A stretch of DNA of 64,000 nt from Pontibacillus halophilus JSM 076056 = DSM 19796 (GTDB lineage Bacteria > Bacillota > Bacilli > Bacillales > BH030062): NCBI RefSeq assembly GCF_000425205.1, contig NZ_AULI01000008.1, positions 62,001-126,000 of the forward strand. Direction: 5' to 3'. The position numbers and the translations under genes were made by a program. The notes under the pieces were generated by a model. The model had not been told where the DNA came from. It saw only the letters and a list, made by a program, of their open reading frames with translations, and did no database searches. Positions within the stretch are counted from its first letter, which is position 1. Every line of letters starts with the position of its first letter. This document shows, piece by piece, positions 1-8,150 of the stretch.

Positions 1-1
1 T

Positions 2-889
2 CCTGATGAGGACAGCAGCCTTCACCAGAGTATCATCCATCTAAAGTCCGAACTTGAGAAATTCAAAGCACAAGCAGAAGCATACAAGCGGCATGCGAAG
101 GCAGAGATTGTCGAAGATTTGCAGTCTCAACTCCACGAACTCCGGATAGAAAACGAAACACTCCAGTCGCATCTCTCAGAAGCCGAACAAAAGTCCAAGG
201 TTGAATTATCTCAGTTTCAAGAGCAAATAGGCGACTATCTACATGAGATCCAGACGAATCTAGACGGGTCTTATGAAGAGAAGATAAAAGCCCTAGAAGA
301 AAAACAAATCAAAACGCAGCAAGAACTTGAGGATGCATTGAAACGAGAGAGTCGGTACAAAGAGCAGGTGAACGAGTATGAAGAATACGTAAACGAGGTA
401 ACCACACTTAGACAAAATCAAGAAGCTAATCGCGAGGAGCTACAACGAGTCCAACACATGCACGAAGAAGTGCAGCACCACTATGAACAAACGCTTGACT
501 CATGGAATAAGGAGAAACAAGCACGAATTCGTGCGGAAGAGCAATTACAGACAGCCTTAGAAAGCATCGACTTGCTACAGGTTGAGAAAGAAGAATGGAC
601 TGAGGAACGAACGTCACTCCTTACTACCGCTCAACAGCATGAACAAGAGCATGCAACGATTATAGCGAAGATTGTCGCCTTAAATGAGACGTTCAGCGAA
701 CAATCTCCAGTTGAAGTAGACCAATGCGAACCACTTCCTCACTTAGAAGAGCAAGTAACCGGACTCCTCCAACAACTACAAGAACAACAGAAGCAGTTGA
801 AAGAAAGTGAATCTATCCTTCATTACCTCGAAGAACAATTCAATCAATTCACAGAGGAAATGCAACAAATCAAACAAATCCTCACCTAA
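2..889 (+). CDS. Coiled-coil protein, C-terminal part (5' end outside window)
   Basis: The reading frame is open from the first bases of the window to the TAA at 887-889, so this is the C-terminal ~295 residues of a longer protein. The TTG at 119 is only an internal codon. The product is almost entirely Gln/Glu/Lys/Leu-rich with heptad-like leucine spacing, as expected for a long parallel coiled coil. I see no enzymatic motif, membrane segment or signal. It converges on spore-surface-type genes and shares a bidirectional terminator with them, which weakly suggests a structural role. Function unknown. Confidence 0.8.
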   Translation, partial: PDEDSSLHQSIIHLKSELEKFKAQAEAYKRHAKAEIVEDLQSQLHELRIENETLQSHLSEAEQKSKVELSQFQEQIGDYLHEIQTNLDGSYEEKIKALEEKQIKTQQELEDALKRESRYKEQVNEYEEYVNEVTTLRQNQEANREELQRVQHMHEEVQHHYEQTLDSWNKEKQARIRAEEQLQTALESIDLLQVEKEEWTEERTSLLTTAQQHEQEHATIIAKIVALNETFSEQSPVEVDQCEPLPHLEEQVTGLLQQLQEQQKQLKESESILHYLEEQFNQFTEEMQQIKQILT

Positions 890-897
890 CGATATGT

Positions 898-930
898 AAG
901 CTCTGACTTATAAAGTCAGAGCTTCTCTTA
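898..930. terminator. Bidirectional hairpin terminator
   Basis: A perfect 12-bp stem (AAGCTCTGACTT at 898-909, AAGTCAGAGCTT at 913-924) with a 3-nt loop is followed by a pyrimidine-rich tail. It lies between two convergent genes. Confidence 0.75.
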
Positions 931-1359
931 ATCTGAGAATGCAACAGCATTAAAACTCTCTGGACCGACTCGAGCAGTCCCTATTGCACTTGCACTAATA
1001 AAGGCCGTATAAGCAAGCGGACCTGAGCCCGGTATTGGTGGATTAAAGTCTGACCCGACGAACGAAATGCTCTGTGGACCTGTTATGGCAAGATCTAAAG
1101 TCTGTGAAGTCGAGAACACAAGTTGATCAGTTTCAACCGTTCCACGAACGACTCGAATCGTAATGGTCGTAAGGACTGGGGCAAGCGGGAGTTGTACAGT
1201 TACAGTACCACTTAATTGCACTCGTAAATTTGGTCCAGCCGTACCTACAGCCAAACCTACTTGGCCAACAGTCTCCTCGTCAAATATTAATACGGGCTCG
1301 AATATCGAGTTTACAAATGAAGCATTCTGTGACGTTCTAGCATCAACTAATTTAGTCAC
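928..1359 (-). CDS. Probable spore-surface (exosporium ExsF/BclA-like) beta-domain protein
   Basis: 143 residues starting at GTG, with AGGAGG seven bases upstream. The protein is rich in Val, Thr, Ser, Ala and Pro, with alternating hydrophobic residues (TVTVQLPL, TTITIRVVRGT) typical of a small beta-sandwich. It has no signal peptide or membrane segment. Composition and length resemble BxpB/ExsF-type exosporium basal-layer proteins and BclA C-terminal domains, but I recognise no diagnostic motif. The next two genes on the same strand carry DUF3794/SPOCS-like features, supporting a spore-coat locus. A terminator at 1391-1418 separates it from them, so it probably has its own promoter. Confidence 0.5.
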   Translation of the reverse strand: MTKLVDARTSQNASFVNSIFEPVLIFDEETVGQVGLAVGTAGPNLRVQLSGTVTVQLPLAPVLTTITIRVVRGTVETDQLVFSTSQTLDLAITGPQSISFVGSDFNPPIPGSGPLAYTAFISASAIGTARVGPESFNAVAFSD

Positions 1360-1390
1360 AATAATTCCTCCTTATAATAGGGAAACTTAG

Positions 1391-1418
1391 AAAAAAGGCC
1401 CCCACGAGGTGAGAGCCT
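1391..1418 (-). terminator. Rho-independent terminator
   Basis: On the minus strand a ~10-bp G+C-rich stem (AGGCTCTCAC with GTGGGGGCCT, two G-U pairs) precedes six T residues. It ends the transcript of the gene at 1437-2228. Confidence 0.8.
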
Positions 1419-1436
1419 CTTTCAATCAATCAGAAA

Positions 1437-2228
1437 TTAAAGAATTTCTCCATCCTCATCGTCTTCGAACGGTCCACCTGGTAGACCAAACCCTCGAAGT
1501 GCCTCTACACGCACTTGACGAAGCTGAAGCACTTTCAACGTTAAATCAAGAACAATCTTCTCACGAAGCGTAGAGTACTGCTCATCAATGGCAGTTAACG
1601 TTGGAGAGAAATCAAGCTCATAGAAATTAGCATTTACTAATTCACAGTATGGCTGCTCATTGTAGTACACAGAGTTCTCGAAGAAATATTTATCTTGGCG
1701 AGGGAATTCACCGTTTTTCGGGTTGATGAAGTCTGAACGTCCATCTGTTGTCACACCAAATAGTGGGAACGTGATGAACTCATCGCGATCAATTTCTGCG
1801 AAGCCATGGAATGGAATCTTCACAACGCGGTCTTTAAGGTTACTTTCACAAAGTCCAGATACATACTCAATGTTCTTACGAATATATCCTTCTACGAATA
1901 GTTTCGCACGAGTTGCAACTCGAGTACGTGGATTTAGGCTTCGTGGCAAGAAACGAACTGGAACTAGCTTACATTGTGTTAAGACGACATTCTTGTGAAC
2001 GCGTTTGATTTCTACTGGATCGTCATCGAAATCAACATCCGCTTCTACAACAATTTGCAATTCTGTTTCAGCAAGAACGTGTGGAACTTTAATAACAGGG
2101 CGTCCACCAGATAAGATTGGGCGAACGGCATCGTCACTTAAAGGAATTTGTTGTTTACCTTCAATTAAACATTGGTCGCTAGGCACCGGATGGCAGCCAT
2201 CAGCATTACTTCTTACGTTATCACTCAT
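1437..2228 (-). CDS. SPOCS (DUF3794)/CsxC-like spore-surface protein
   Basis: 263 residues, ATG start behind AGGAGG. Around residues 78-125 is the segment VHKNVVLTQCKLVP followed by KLFVEGYIRKNIEYV, the hallmark of SPOCS/DUF3794-type domains found in spore coat and exosporium proteins such as clostridial CsxC. The C-terminal part (about 195-245) is rich in Leu, Arg and Glu and looks helical, then the protein ends in an acidic tail. Four or so scattered Cys (CHPV, QCLIE, TQCK, GLCES) could cross-link in a coat layer. No signal peptide, consistent with assembly from the mother cell. Expected to be sporulation-expressed; I could not identify a SigE/SigK promoter with confidence. Confidence 0.7.
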   Translation of the reverse strand: MSDNVRSNADGCHPVPSDQCLIEGKQQIPLSDDAVRPILSGGRPVIKVPHVLAETELQIVVEADVDFDDDPVEIKRVHKNVVLTQCKLVPVRFLPRSLNPRTRVATRAKLFVEGYIRKNIEYVSGLCESNLKDRVVKIPFHGFAEIDRDEFITFPLFGVTTDGRSDFINPKNGEFPRQDKYFFENSVYYNEQPYCELVNANFYELDFSPTLTAIDEQYSTLREKIVLDLTLKVLQLRQVRVEALRGFGLPGGPFEDDEDGEIL

Positions 2229-2352
2229 AGGATAGCCTCCTAATTTATATTAGAATTTCAATTCAAATTCTACGAGTATCTTATTCGTTTTCAGTACTTT
2301 GGTATAGGCATCCTCATTGGAATCACAACCCATTTCCAAATAATTAGGAGGG

Positions 2353-3507
2353 TTACCTAGTTTGATGTTGAAAAAGCTGTAGATCGATCGCGACAACGAG
2401 CTTCTCACAGAAAGCATTGCTTCCTGACTTTAATCTTAGAGAATCTCCGCTAAGGTAAAATGTTCGCTTCAATTCTCCAGAAAGAAATAGAATCCCCCTT
2501 GTCACCTCACCTCGTTCTAATCGGTGGTAAGCAGTTGGAACGAAATCTGTTTCTTTCACTATTACGTCATAATCTATATCCGTAACTTCTCTTACGTCGT
2601 CATCTATCACCTGGGTTAATCCAAATTCAATCGCATATTCACCAAGTAACACTGGCACCCTCACTCCATAAAAAGGGTAGCTTTTAGGTTCAGGCGGATG
2701 AACAGGCCGGACGGAAGCTTCTACGAGCTGACGCTTTGAGCCTTGCCCAAGCTTCGAACCGCGATGCAAGAGAGTTGTGACATGGGAAGCTACGAGTTGC
2801 CCATATGGAGCTTCCTCTAAATCTTGCATTTGAGTAAACATCTTCGTATAAGGATCGAACTGTTGAGACGACTCGTCTTTAAATACATAACGCTCCGTTT
2901 CGAAATCCCCTTGTCTTGGTCTATGACAAAACGAATCAATGGATACAAAGAATTGGAATGGTGTTGTGGACCGCTTGATGTCGAGCGTGCCTTCACATTC
3001 TGTTGCAACGGTCTTTTCCTGTTGATATGGCTCTTTCTGCCGGTTGGTTGTCTTGCCTTTAGAGTAATCCGTTGTTTGCGAAACTGTGAAACTCTCGAAT
3101 TTCTCCAATTGTGGCCTCGATTCCTCAAGGCTATTCTCTTCCTTTAGTACGTCTAAAGAAGGTTTCCTCTCACTATGTTGATCAATAAGACGCTCAAGCT
3201 CCAACACCATTTCACTCGTTGTATAGCAATCTGGTCTACACAAAGCATCATAAGCAGTGTATAAAGCATCACTTTGAATCCATTTCTGAAGCTTTCTTCG
3301 TCGTCTTCTTTCGCGTTTAGCCAATTTCTTTTCTTTTTCCTTCTGCTTCTTACGACTCTTTACACGCCCGTTCTTCATTTCCCCGTAACACAATCGCCCC
3401 CGGCGGCTCCCCTTCTCCTGCTCTATGGGCGGTTCGATGGTTTTAAATAAACGCACCATGCGATCGCTAGTCGTTATAGGTTGTTCACTCATCCAAGGAC
3501 GCTTCAT
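2353..3507 (-). CDS. Hypothetical spore-coat-type protein with SPOCS-like C-terminus
   Basis: 384 residues from the ATG at 3505-3507. A longer frame to 3663 would overlap the terC end and its terminator, so the internal start is preferred. Residues ~40-75 are extremely basic (runs of Lys/Arg with RRRRRK), the middle is low complexity, and the last ~120 residues contain a pattern like the neighbouring CsxC-like protein (YDVIVKETDFVP, then ILFLSGELKRTFYL). This suggests a diverged SPOCS domain, similar in layout to the Bacillus BC_2427-type proteins. No membrane segment. Probably an inner-coat or cortex-associated protein; function is inferred from context only. Confidence 0.55.
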   Translation of the reverse strand: MKRPWMSEQPITTSDRMVRLFKTIEPPIEQEKGSRRGRLCYGEMKNGRVKSRKKQKEKEKKLAKRERRRRRKLQKWIQSDALYTAYDALCRPDCYTTSEMVLELERLIDQHSERKPSLDVLKEENSLEESRPQLEKFESFTVSQTTDYSKGKTTNRQKEPYQQEKTVATECEGTLDIKRSTTPFQFFVSIDSFCHRPRQGDFETERYVFKDESSQQFDPYTKMFTQMQDLEEAPYGQLVASHVTTLLHRGSKLGQGSKRQLVEASVRPVHPPEPKSYPFYGVRVPVLLGEYAIEFGLTQVIDDDVREVTDIDYDVIVKETDFVPTAYHRLERGEVTRGILFLSGELKRTFYLSGDSLRLKSGSNAFCEKLVVAIDLQLFQHQTR

Positions 3508-3592
3508 CCTACTCACTTCCAATCGGTCCGTTTTACTATTTCTTATGTAAGAGGCACGGCAAGTGTCCCTGTCTAAACCAATTTTCCCAAAT

Positions 3593-3626
3593 AAAAAAAG
3601 GGACAGCACAGAAGTACTGACCCTTT
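3593..3626 (-). terminator. Terminator of the terC transcript
   Basis: Minus-strand hairpin GGGTCAGTAC / GTGCTGTCCC (one mismatch, one G-U) followed by seven T residues, just beyond the TerC stop codon. Confidence 0.85.
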
Positions 3627-3631
3627 TCACA

Positions 3632-4432
3632 TTAAGATTGTTGGGATATGGAAGCTGGTGCAACGTTTTTAGCGGATGACGAGAACCATCCGATTAAAGC
3701 AATAGCGACAAGTACAAGGTAGAACGTTAATTTCCATAGTAACGATTCAGCGAAGTGATGCGGCAATACGTGTAACGATGGATGAGCAAGCACGTGTACC
3801 GTAAGCTTCACTCCTACCCAGCCTACAATAAGGAACGCTGCGGTTTCGAGACCTGGTCGTGTCTTAAGCAAGTTCACGAATTTGTGAGCAGCAAATCGCA
3901 TAATCACAATCCCAATTAACCCACCCGCTAAGACGACTAAGAACTGTCCTCCATCCATTCCACCAATACTAGGAAGCGATGTGGCAGGCAACGAAACGGC
4001 TAGTGCGACAGCAGCAAGAATCGAATCGACGGCGAACGCCATATCGGCAAGTTCAACTTTAAGGACCGTCGCCCAGAAGCCTTTCCCTTTCGAATCGGCA
4101 TCTTCTTCTTTCTTCTTACCCTTTTTCTTCTTATATATATGGTGTACGGAAATCCACAGAAGGTATGCCGCACCTAAAGCTTGAACTTGCCAAATGTCAA
4201 TGAGAAGCGTGATGACGAACAAAGAAGCAAAGCGAAGCAGGAAAGCACCTAGCAATCCATAGAACAAAGCCTTCTTACGTTTCTCTTCTGGTAAGTGCTT
4301 GACCATCACCGCCATAACTAGCGCGTTGTCTGCTGCAAGTACACCTTCTAACAATACAAGTACAAGCAACACCCACCCAAATTCAATGAACAACTGAAAA
4401 TCCACCTTCATCTCTCCCTCTTGGTCTTCCAC
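3632..4432 (-). CDS. TerC family membrane protein, probable manganese exporter
   Basis: 266 residues with seven or so membrane segments and the two signature acidic membrane motifs of TerC proteins: EGVLAADNALV in the first helices and ELADMAFAVDSILA near the middle. A Lys-rich cytoplasmic loop lies at about 103-117. Bacillus YkoY/YceF and E. coli Alx are TerC proteins that export Mn2+, often to metallate secreted enzymes. A yybP-ykoY manganese riboswitch directly upstream strongly supports the same role. The start is uncertain: GTG at 4432 has AGGAG only about four bases away, while ATG at 4411 or GTG at 4405 are alternatives. Monocistronic, with its own terminator. Confidence 0.85.
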   Translation of the reverse strand: MEDQEGEMKVDFQLFIEFGWVLLVLVLLEGVLAADNALVMAVMVKHLPEEKRKKALFYGLLGAFLLRFASLFVITLLIDIWQVQALGAAYLLWISVHHIYKKKKGKKKEEDADSKGKGFWATVLKVELADMAFAVDSILAAVALAVSLPATSLPSIGGMDGGQFLVVLAGGLIGIVIMRFAAHKFVNLLKTRPGLETAAFLIVGWVGVKLTVHVLAHPSLHVLPHHFAESLLWKLTFYLVLVAIALIGWFSSSAKNVAPASISQQS

Positions 4433-4445
4433 CTTCTCCTCATTG

Positions 4446-4601
4446 AAAAAGGCCTTTACCAGCTATCTCTGATAAAGGCCATAAAAATAGACCTCTACAC
4501 GAGTAGTGTAAAGGTCTTGCTAACAACGCATCCGTTGCCAATAAAGCCGGAGACTCTCATCTCGAAGTGACGACTTTATTGTTGTAGCTACTCCCCTTTA
4601 G
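4446..4601 (-). promoter_or_regulatory. yybP-ykoY manganese riboswitch with terminator/antiterminator
   Basis: The minus strand shows the two conserved strands of this aptamer: AAAGGGGAGTAG near 4588-4600 and GCAAGACCTTTAC near 4508-4520, joined by two hairpin arms. Downstream is a strong terminator (GGCCTTTATCAG / CTGGTAAAGGCC plus T5, 4446-4479). Between them, GTGTAGAGGTC (about 4490-4500) can pair with either the 3' strand of the aptamer (GACCTTTACAC) or, through AGAGGTC, with the 5' arm of the terminator (GGCCTTT). Mn2+ binding, which locks the aptamer's closing helix, should therefore release the antiterminator and turn the exporter on. This matches the known ON behaviour of the class. 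Confidence 0.92.
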
Positions 4602-4776
4602 GAAGAACCGTTATTTGATTAGCTTAATCATACATTGGACAACGGAATATAGCAAGCATTATTTTATCAACTTTTCAAAAGGCTCTTTTCATGTCTGTTG
4701 TTCTTAGTTAGAGTGGCATTCAATGTTGGGGTCATCCACTAGAAGTGAGTAACAACAGTCAAAGCAATCGATATTC

Positions 4777-4992
4777 CTAGCCTTTTTTCTTAGAGGACTT
4801 AATTACTGCAACTATTAATGTAATAGCCATGATAGCAATAATTACGTTCTGTATGATAAGTTGTGTGTGGATGGCTTCAACTTCTGTATAAGCACTTTCA
4901 AGAGATTTTCTAAGTATGTCTATGTGGGAACCTAAGTCTGAAACGCTATTGTCCAATGATTGTAAATCTTTGTTAACATCACCGGTCATCAA
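4777..4992 (-). CDS. Small single-pass membrane protein
   Basis: 71 residues; a good AGGAGG lies seven bases before the first of two adjacent ATG codons. Residues 1-45 are polar and helical with coiled-coil-like spacing (LQSLDNSVSDLGSHIDIL), followed by one membrane helix (~46-64) and a basic KSSKKKG tail. The arrangement is like small holin/hemolysin-XhlA-type proteins, but I see no phage context and would not assign it. Confidence 0.65.
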   Translation of the reverse strand: MMTGDVNKDLQSLDNSVSDLGSHIDILRKSLESAYTEVEAIHTQLIIQNVIIAIMAITLIVAVIKSSKKKG

Positions 4993-5123
4993 TAAACCTC
5001 CTTTTAATTACGATTTCCCACAGTAATGGAGATCAAACCACTAAATCCCTAAAAATGGAAACTTCATCTTTCTCTTTTCTGTTAATGTCTAGTTTAAACT
5101 AAAATTAAAAGCAAGATTTCTAC

Positions 5124-5155
5124 AAAAAAAGGCTCTGTTAAAGTAACAGAACCTT
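5124..5155 (-). terminator. Terminator of the intracellular protease gene
   Basis: Hairpin GGTTCTGTTA / TAACAGAGCC followed by seven T residues on the minus strand, about 35 bases past the stop codon. Confidence 0.85.
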
Positions 5156-5187
5156 TCAGAAATTAAGTTATAAAGGTTTCTTTGTAT

Positions 5188-6183
5188 TTAGCCGTTTACA
5201 CTTGCTCCAACACGAGATACTTCCTCTTTCTCGTCGTCGATAGCGTCCGCTAGTCGATCTATTAATGCAAGTTGCAACAGTCCATTTCCTTCCGCTTGTT
5301 TCGAGTAGCCGATTGGCAACGTTCGTCTGATAAGTTGCGCATACAGTTCAGGTTCAGTCAACGTTCGACCAAATGCCGCTTCCGCCTCATTGATGAGTAG
5401 CGCTAATGCCCCTGACACGTGCGGTGTTGCCATGGAAGTCCCGCTTAACGCGGCATATCTTCCCTCTAGGTATGTCGAACGAATCGCAACCCCAGGTGTA
5501 ACAAGGTCAATCTCATCGTTGGTATTCGTGAACCGAGCGAGTTTCCTTTCAAAGTCTACCGCTCCAACTTGAATGACTTCGTTATAGGCACCAGGATAAG
5601 CATACTCATCCGTCTGCTCACGACCATCACCATCGTTTCCAGCCGCGCAAACAACGGATATATTCCGTTCTACAGCCTCTTTGATTACCTCATGCAACTC
5701 TGGGACATCACTTGGACCACCTAGAGACATAGAAATAATCCTCACACGTTCTCCATTGTCACCTTGCCATTTCGTTGCATAGTCAATCGCATCTACAACG
5801 GATTGAAACGACCCATTCCCTTTACCAGTTAACACTTTCAAGACAAGTAACCCCGCTTCAGGAGCAACTCCAACCACTCCTTTATTGTTTAGAGAAGCGG
5901 CTATCGTTCCTGCTACGTGAGTACCATGGCCATTATTATCCGAATAATTGTTCAGATCCCCATTGTAATCGGTTGTAAAGTTTCGTCCACCCACAATTCG
6001 ATCCTTTAAATCAGGATGGTCTCGTTGGCATCCTGTATCAATAACAGCCACCACGTTCCCTTTCCCCATAGAGGCACGCTCCCAAATGGCTGGAGCTTCA
6101 ATCATTTGTACCCCTTTTGGGATTTCTGAAATGTCGTCGATGACTTCCTCTAACTGAAATGGAATCAAACGTACTTCGCTCAT
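5188..6183 (-). CDS. isp: Intracellular subtilisin-like serine protease (ISP)
   Basis: 331 residues with no signal peptide. The short N-terminal extension begins with RLIPF, the hallmark of intracellular subtilisins whose propeptide blocks the active site. Catalytic triad: Asp49 (VIDTGC), His86 ([10 protein letters not shown]) and Ser250 ([13 protein letters not shown]); oxyanion Asn183 (AAGN). Length and C-terminal RRTLP segment match B. subtilis IspA. It degrades cytosolic protein in stationary phase. The ribosome-binding site GGAGGAGG is strong. A CodY-like box lies in the promoter region, consistent with nutrient control known for this family. Confidence 0.95.
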   Translation of the reverse strand: MSEVRLIPFQLEEVIDDISEIPKGVQMIEAPAIWERASMGKGNVVAVIDTGCQRDHPDLKDRIVGGRNFTTDYNGDLNNYSDNNGHGTHVAGTIAASLNNKGVVGVAPEAGLLVLKVLTGKGNGSFQSVVDAIDYATKWQGDNGERVRIISMSLGGPSDVPELHEVIKEAVERNISVVCAAGNDGDGREQTDEYAYPGAYNEVIQVGAVDFERKLARFTNTNDEIDLVTPGVAIRSTYLEGRYAALSGTSMATPHVSGALALLINEAEAAFGRTLTEPELYAQLIRRTLPIGYSKQAEGNGLLQLALIDRLADAIDDEKEEVSRVGASVNG

Positions 6184-6236
6184 ACCGATTCCTCCTCCAT
6201 TATTCGTTCATGACGTCATTCTGGGCTGCTATGTAT

Positions 6237-6264
6237 AGTATACACGATAAATTTACTGAAATTT
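6237..6264 (-). promoter_or_regulatory. isp promoter region with CodY-like box
   Basis: The stretch AATTTACTGAAATTT at 6250-6264 matches the CodY consensus AATTTTCWGAAAATT at 13 of 15 positions. A -10-like TATACT sits on the minus strand at 6237-6242, so the box covers the spacer/-35 area of the isp promoter. CodY repression of isp is known in B. subtilis. I found no convincing -35 hexamer. Confidence 0.6.
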
Positions 6265-6315
6265 CAAATATTTATACATATGAATCTGTAGACCTATAAA
6301 TTAAGGTCAAATGGC

Positions 6316-7338
6316 TTATCCTAACAATTGATGATACAACGTTTTGGCCTCAGCGATATCCTTCGTTCCGTGAATAAGCACTCGGCCATCTTTAAAGAAA
6401 ACGAAACGATGTTCACCCTGGGTGTATGAGAGTAAGAATGGATTTATTTCTACTCGCCCACCATCAGTTCTTGCCAACCTTGCTGAGAGTTCATCTAGAT
6501 CTCGGCTCCCCTCTACTTGAGGGCGAATCTGTACAGAATCTCTGCCACATAAGACCGCAACTTTTGTTTGTTGTTCATAAGAGAGACTCGGATAGGTCGC
6601 ATGTTCTCCGCATGAAGGACAAGCTTCCTTCTTCACATTCTCCACACTAATTTCACTATGATGATTCTTCCACAAATCAAAGACTACGAGCTTCTTTCTT
6701 AACGATGCATGATCACTGACGAGTAATTTCATCGTCTCTGTCACTTGATAAGAGGCAACAGTTACAACAGCCGGGGCGATGACTCCCACCGTGTCACATG
6801 TCGCCCCTCCTATAGGAACGCTATCGAGCAAGCATCGTAAACAGGGAGATTCCCCCGGGATAATGGTGTAGCTAAGTCCGTAGCTACCCACACAGCCTCC
6901 GTAAATCCAAGGCACCTCATGCTTTTGGGCCATATCGTTAATAAGGAACCTCGTATCGAAATTGTCCGTGGCATCTAGGACAACATCCGCTTCTGGAACG
7001 AACCGCTCGAGTTCCTCTACGCCAACATCCATTACATAGCCATTCACATCTACGTCAGGGTTGACTTGGCGAAGTCTTCTCTCTGCGGCAACGGCCTTTG
7101 GTAACCGCTCCTCTGCGTCCGCCTCTGTATAGAGTTGTTGCCGCTGCAAATTGCTACGCTCTACGTAGTCACGGTCTAGAATGGTCACACGGCCGATTCC
7201 TGCTCGAACAAGCATTTCTGCCTGACTGGCTCCAAGAGCACCTGCTCCGATGATGACGACGTGAGATGCGCCTAATTGTTCTTGTCCAACTTTGCCAATC
7301 GGCTCAAAAAGTTGTTGCCTTGAATAACGCTCCTTCAT
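6316..7338 (-). CDS. thiF: ThiF: ThiS adenylyltransferase
   Basis: 340 residues from the ATG at 7338 (AGGAGG ten bases upstream; a GTG at 7347 is too close to it). ThiF adenylates the ThiS C-terminal glycine during thiazole synthesis. Visible features: nucleotide-binding IIGAGALGAS near residues 30-39, a DATDNFDTR segment, a zinc site made of two CxxC pairs (CLRC near 166-169 and CPSC near 240-243), and a Cys in GGATCDTVG at ~181 in the position of the E. coli ThiF persulfide Cys184. The C-terminal ~90 residues extend beyond the core fold. A MoeB role cannot be excluded, but position beside thiS makes ThiF much more likely. Last gene of the thi operon. Confidence 0.92.
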   Translation of the reverse strand: MKERYSRQQLFEPIGKVGQEQLGASHVVIIGAGALGASQAEMLVRAGIGRVTILDRDYVERSNLQRQQLYTEADAEERLPKAVAAERRLRQVNPDVDVNGYVMDVGVEELERFVPEADVVLDATDNFDTRFLINDMAQKHEVPWIYGGCVGSYGLSYTIIPGESPCLRCLLDSVPIGGATCDTVGVIAPAVVTVASYQVTETMKLLVSDHASLRKKLVVFDLWKNHHSEISVENVKKEACPSCGEHATYPSLSYEQQTKVAVLCGRDSVQIRPQVEGSRDLDELSARLARTDGGRVEINPFLLSYTQGEHRFVFFKDGRVLIHGTKDIAEAKTLYHQLLG

Positions 7339-7353
7339 TCTCTCCACTCCTCC

Positions 7354-7557
7354 TTACCCTCCGCCGACTATATGCACCAACTCAAGCCGATCGGCTTCCT
7401 TAATCCTCGTCTTTTCATAGATACCCCGGTCCACAATCTCCCTATTTTGCTCCACGATTACATGTTTCGGGTCTAATTCATACAAGGCCAGTAACTCGCT
7501 TACACTGATTCCTTCTCCTGATACTTGTACCGTATCACCATTTACAACGATTTGCAC
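7354..7557 (-). CDS. thiS: ThiS: sulfur carrier protein
   Basis: 67 residues from the GTG at 7557, which has AGGAG eight bases upstream; a GTG at 7566 would sit on top of the ribosome-binding site. ThiS is a ubiquitin-fold carrier ending in Gly-Gly, which is adenylated by ThiF and thiocarboxylated to donate sulfur to ThiG. The sequence begins QIVVNGD, contains HVIVEQNREIV, and ends VHIVGGG, as in other ThiS proteins. It overlaps the end of tenI by 16 bases, implying translational coupling. Confidence 0.95.
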   Translation of the reverse strand: MQIVVNGDTVQVSGEGISVSELLALYELDPKHVIVEQNREIVDRGIYEKTRIKEADRLELVHIVGGG

Positions 7558-8150
7558 TTCTCCCACTCCTCTCGATATTGTTTCGCCGTTTCGACTGGAT
7601 CCGTCGCTCTTAAGATGCCTGACATAACCGCAATTCCACTGGCTCCAAAGGAAGCAACCTCTTTCACTCGTTCTGGTGTAATTCCACCAATCGCGACGAC
7701 CGGTATCGATACAGTCTCAACAAGCTCTGACAAGCTCTGTAGACCACGTCCTTGTTGCCCCTGTTTAGATCGGGTCATAAAGACATGACCATAAACAAGA
7801 CACGTAGCTCCATCTGCTTCTGCCCGTTTTGCTTCTTCCAAACTATGAACGGAACGGTATCGTTGCAAGGAAGGATACTGCTCTTTGATTCCTTCCAATA
7901 AATCCGCTTCCTTTGACGGGATTTGAACTCCTCTAAGCCGATTCCGTTCTGCTACATGTGCAAAGCTGTGTAGAATCGTCTGGTGGCTAGGTATGACTTG
8001 TAGTAATTGTTTCACTTTCTCATTAATTATTTCATCTGAGCTTCCTTTCTCTCTCACATGGAAGGTATCCATATATGGAAGCAACTGTTCCGACAAGCGG
8101 ACAAACTGTTGAAAAGGCAGCATTTCATCTGAGATAAGGTGGATGGTCAT
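7542..8150 (-). CDS. tenI: TenI: thiazole tautomerase
   Basis: 202 residues, TIM-barrel of the ThiE/TenI family. B. subtilis TenI aromatises the thiazole carboxylate product of ThiG rather than coupling it to HMP. The YGHVF motif places a His at residue 122, the catalytic position of B. subtilis TenI, and GRSVHSLEEA-like (RYRSVHSLEEAKRAEADGA) and VVAIGGITPERV segments are conserved. A true ThiE would have different phosphate/pyrimidine contacts. Its ATG overlaps the thiH stop by four bases (ATGA). Confidence 0.88.
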   Translation of the reverse strand: MTIHLISDEMLPFQQFVRLSEQLLPYMDTFHVREKGSSDEIINEKVKQLLQVIPSHQTILHSFAHVAERNRLRGVQIPSKEADLLEGIKEQYPSLQRYRSVHSLEEAKRAEADGATCLVYGHVFMTRSKQGQQGRGLQSLSELVETVSIPVVAIGGITPERVKEVASFGASGIAVMSGILRATDPVETAKQYREEWEKCKSL

